Source: Planctomycetota bacterium (lineage in GTDB: Bacteria; Planctomycetota; Phycisphaerae; UBA1845; Fen-1342). Taken from it: 7,134 nt of DNA. The position numbers were made by a program, and so were the translations under genes. Where the stretch lies: assembly GCA_030616465.1 (NCBI GenBank), contig JAUWXH010000096.1, positions 1 through 7,134 of the forward strand, given 5' to 3'. Shown piece after piece: positions 5,144 through 7,134 of this stretch. Positions within the stretch are counted from its first letter, which is position 1; the number at the start of each line of letters is the position of its first letter. The notes beneath the pieces are model-generated. The model searched no databases, was not told the origin of the DNA, and saw nothing but the letters and a program-made list of their open reading frames with translations.

Positions 5144-6886
5144 GTGATCGGCTTTGGCCCCAGCGACCGCGTCCCGCGCCGCCTGCCTGGCAGGGTAGCG
5201 CCGCTGTTCGTGCTGCTGTGCCTTTGGCCGGCTGACGCCGTCGCCCAGGCGCCCACCGTGCCCGAGCGTGCCGGGCAGTGGGAGTTCCGTGTCGCGGCGA
5301 GCGAGGACGCCCTGTGGCTGGTCGGGTTGCGTGGCAAGCAATCAGTGCTCGTTCGCCGCACCGCGACGACCCCGTTCGATCGCGGCCATACGGCCAACGG
5401 CCGCGTTGTCTCGATGACCGTCGTGGGCAAGAGCGTCTTCGTCTTTTTCGAGCAAGATCAGCACTGCTCGTTCTACCGCTACGATGAGAAGGGGCACCGT
5501 CAATCGGACTTGCCGGGCCGGGAAATCCCGGTGGACATGGTCGGGGCGCGTGGGGTCCTTTACGCGCTGGTTCCCTCTTCGACGGCGACGGCGTTGTCGG
5601 CCGCCGGCGTCCCCACCACCGAACCCGCCACCGCCCCGGTCTTCGACGCCGGTGACGCGCCCCTCACTGTCGTCAAGTATAATGGGGATGACTGGCTCCC
5701 GCTGACGCCCTGCCCCGATCCCGTTCGGCCCCACCCTTCGCCGCGCTTGCGACCGCGGCTCTGCCCGGCATACGGGGAGCTGCTGCTACTCTGGGTGGCG
5801 GACCAGGCCAATCAGATTCACCACGCCCGCCTCGACTCTGAGACCGGAAAGTGGTCCGTGGGCAAGCCGATCCGCGTGGCGAACCTGAGCGCGTTCTGGA
5901 TACCTCTGCTGGACGGTGTGCCCACGCTCGTCACGGGGACCGAGCAGACGCCCGGCAGCGAGACGATCTCGGCCTACCGCCTGCTGAGCGACTGGATCGG
6001 CGAGGAAGCGCCCACGCCGCGGCCGGCCAAGCTGCGCTTCTCGCCGCTGCTGGAAGGCGTCGCCCTCACCCGCTATGCCGACGCTTTCGGCTTCAACCAG
6101 CACTTGGGCGTGCTGGGGACGGACGCGGCAGGCGTCGCGTACCTGTGTTTCGCGCGGATCGGGGCCGCGCCGATCGAGCCGACCGTCCGCGCCGAAGAGG
6201 TACTCACCCGGCCGGCTGCCGCCCAGCGAACCCAAGTCTCGTTCCAGATCGCGACACTAGTGGTTATGGTCGTGGTGCTGGCCGGGCTGTTCGTCTTCCG
6301 CCGTCGCAGCCTGGCCAATATCGTCCCACTGCCACCGGGCTACGTGTTGGTGTTCAATCTGCGCCGGCTCAGCGCGTGGCTGGTTGATTTCGTCCCCTTC
6401 GCGTGGGCCGGAGCGCTCTTGTCGGAGATCCAGTGGCTCGACGGGCTGCGGGAGCTGGCCGCCTGGGGAATCGGTACCGGTTCCGAGTCCGGACACCCGC
6501 CGGCAAAAATCCTCATGTGGTGGGCGGCAAGCTGCACGCTGCATACTCTCTACATGCTGGTGATGGAGCTGCTCGCCGGTCGTACCGTCGGCAAAGTCCT
6601 CACCGGCACACGCCTGCTGGCCGAGACGGGCACGCGTCCCGCCTCGTGGCAGATCCTGGTCCGCAACGTTCTGCGCTTGCTCGAGCTCGTGCCGCAGTTC
6701 TGGATCCTGGGGTTGTTGGTGCTGCTGTCGCGGAATCGGCAGCGTCTGGGCGACATCTTCGCCCGCACGCTGGTTGTCCGCCGCGCGGGCCCGCCGAAGC
6801 CGTCCACCGACCAAGGCGACCGACTCACCCAAGACGATGAGCACACCCCGGAGCCTCCATCCGATCCCCCGCCGAATTCCTCATGA
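5144..6886 (+). CDS. RDD-family membrane protein with large secreted N-terminal domain
   Basis: The predicted protein is 580 aa. A signal peptide is visible: basic residues at 9-17, a hydrophobic core at 18-30 and an AVAQ cleavage-like site at 32-35. Residues about 40-355 form an extracytoplasmic region of repeated short strands (for example DALWLVGL at 55-62, KSVFVFF at 96-102 and ELLLLWVAD at 212-220), suggestive of an irregular beta-propeller. A membrane helix at 365-385 ends in FRRRS. The RDD domain follows at about 405-547, with helices at 408-428, 455-477 and 510-529, RRLSAWLVDF at 407-416, GRTVGK at 479-484 and RLGDIFARTLVV at 534-545. The tail is acidic and Pro-rich. Function of RDD proteins is mostly unknown; one halophile member was reported as a Na+/H+ antiporter. 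GTG 5144 is favoured because it is 2 bp after the lipoprotein stop and gives a sensible signal peptide, but its Shine-Dalgarno (AGGAAA at 5125-5130) is rather distant. Confidence 0.85.
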   Translation: MIGFGPSDRVPRRLPGRVAPLFVLLCLWPADAVAQAPTVPERAGQWEFRVAASEDALWLVGLRGKQSVLVRRTATTPFDRGHTANGRVVSMTVVGKSVFVFFEQDQHCSFYRYDEKGHRQSDLPGREIPVDMVGARGVLYALVPSSTATALSAAGVPTTEPATAPVFDAGDAPLTVVKYNGDDWLPLTPCPDPVRPHPSPRLRPRLCPAYGELLLLWVADQANQIHHARLDSETGKWSVGKPIRVANLSAFWIPLLDGVPTLVTGTEQTPGSETISAYRLLSDWIGEEAPTPRPAKLRFSPLLEGVALTRYADAFGFNQHLGVLGTDAAGVAYLCFARIGAAPIEPTVRAEEVLTRPAAAQRTQVSFQIATLVVMVVVLAGLFVFRRRSLANIVPLPPGYVLVFNLRRLSAWLVDFVPFAWAGALLSEIQWLDGLRELAAWGIGTGSESGHPPAKILMWWAASCTLHTLYMLVMELLAGRTVGKVLTGTRLLAETGTRPASWQILVRNVLRLLELVPQFWILGLLVLLSRNRQRLGDIFARTLVVRRAGPPKPSTDQGDRLTQDDEHTPEPPSDPPPNSS

Positions 6887-6897
6887 CGGAGGCCGGA

Positions 6898-7134
6898 TCA
6901 CAGGACGATCGCATCGCCCGCTGGAACATCTTTCGCCGTCAGCCCCGCCGCCTGGAGAGCCCCCAGTAGCCCTTCCACGTCTTCGATCCCGAAAGCGCCG
7001 GCTTCAAAGCTGTCCAGGTCGAGCACGCCCCAGCAGCGTCCGTCGGCTTCGAACAGCGGGATGACGAGCTCGGCTCGATCGCGTGGGTCGCAGGCGATGT
7101 AGTTTTCCCCGAGTGCTGCGACGTCGCGGACCAC
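6898..7134 (-). CDS. GAF-domain protein, probable free methionine-(R)-sulfoxide reductase, C-terminal part (cut by window edge)
   Basis: Only the last 78 residues are present; the start lies beyond the right edge. They match the end of a GAF domain of the fRMsr (YebR/MsrC) kind, which reduces free L-methionine-(R)-sulfoxide using cysteines. Visible landmarks are VRDVAAL at residues 2-8, YIACDP at 12-17 with the cysteine at the position of the catalytic cysteine of this family, ELVIPLFE at 22-29, and WGVLDLDS at 35-42. The D-V then I-A-C-D arrangement is characteristic of fRMsr rather than of cyclic-nucleotide-binding GAF domains. The other two active-site cysteines of the family would be upstream and cannot be checked. 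It runs convergently to the RDD gene, with 11 bp between stop codons. A non-enzymatic GAF sensor protein is the main alternative. Confidence 0.82.
   Translation of the reverse strand: MVRDVAALGENYIACDPRDRAELVIPLFEADGRCWGVLDLDSFEAGAFGIEDVEGLLGALQAAGLTAKDVPAGDAIVL

Noticed and set aside
5678..5683. Second perfect TATAAT on the plus strand
   Set aside because: It lies inside the RDD gene, encoding Lys-Tyr-Asn, with no gene start nearby, so it is probably chance.
6257..6844. Minus-strand open frame of 195 codons opposite the RDD domain
   Set aside because: It is antisense to the conserved RDD helices and is Gln/Arg/His-rich shadow sequence.
6879..6892. Possible terminator hairpin between the RDD gene and the GAF gene (CCTC/GAGG)
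   Set aside because: The stem is only 4 bp with no U-run on either strand, too weak to call.

Overview
This is a GC-rich bacterial window with six genes and almost no unassigned DNA. The gene set suggests a planctomycete-type bacterium, perhaps Phycisphaerae-like. The clues are the long ETF beta subunit, an oligopeptide transporter with a large extracytoplasmic insert, and a run of a zinc-ribbon protein, an envelope lipoprotein and an RDD membrane protein. That taxonomic guess is an inference from gene character and was not checked by any search. GTG is the best start for four of the five genes whose start lies inside the window and whose start is not the plain ATG of etfA or the lipoprotein (etfB, the transporter, the zinc-ribbon protein and the RDD protein).

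Left part, minus strand (1-3454). Reading leftwards, a POT/PTR2 proton-coupled peptide transporter (3454-1463) is followed after 123 bp by etfB (1339-425) and, 18 bp later, by etfA (406 to the window edge, cut). EtfB and EtfA form the electron transfer flavoprotein. The EtfB nucleotide-binding loop is of the DGDTAQVGP type known from FAD-binding, flavin-bifurcating ETFs, rather than the DDDxNQTG type of mitochondrial ETF. A perfect 7-bp stem-loop lies just after the transporter stop.

Middle (3455-3673). This is a 219-bp divergent intergenic region. It holds a perfect TATAAT -10 box and a strong Shine-Dalgarno for the rightward genes, and a Shine-Dalgarno for the leftward transporter.

Right part, plus strand (3674-6886). 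Three tightly packed genes look like one operon: a small protein with a two-CxxC zinc-ribbon and a helical region, a lipobox lipoprotein with a possible LolA/LolB-like body, and a secreted, membrane-anchored protein ending in an RDD domain. The first two overlap by 8 bp and the next two are 2 bp apart. Their joint role is unknown; an envelope function is the most reasonable inference, and this is the best candidate here for an undescribed system.

Right edge, minus strand (6898-7134). The C-terminal part of a GAF-domain protein resembling free methionine-(R)-sulfoxide reductase converges on the RDD gene with only 11 bp between the stops.

No tRNA, rRNA, CRISPR array, insertion sequence or phage gene was seen.
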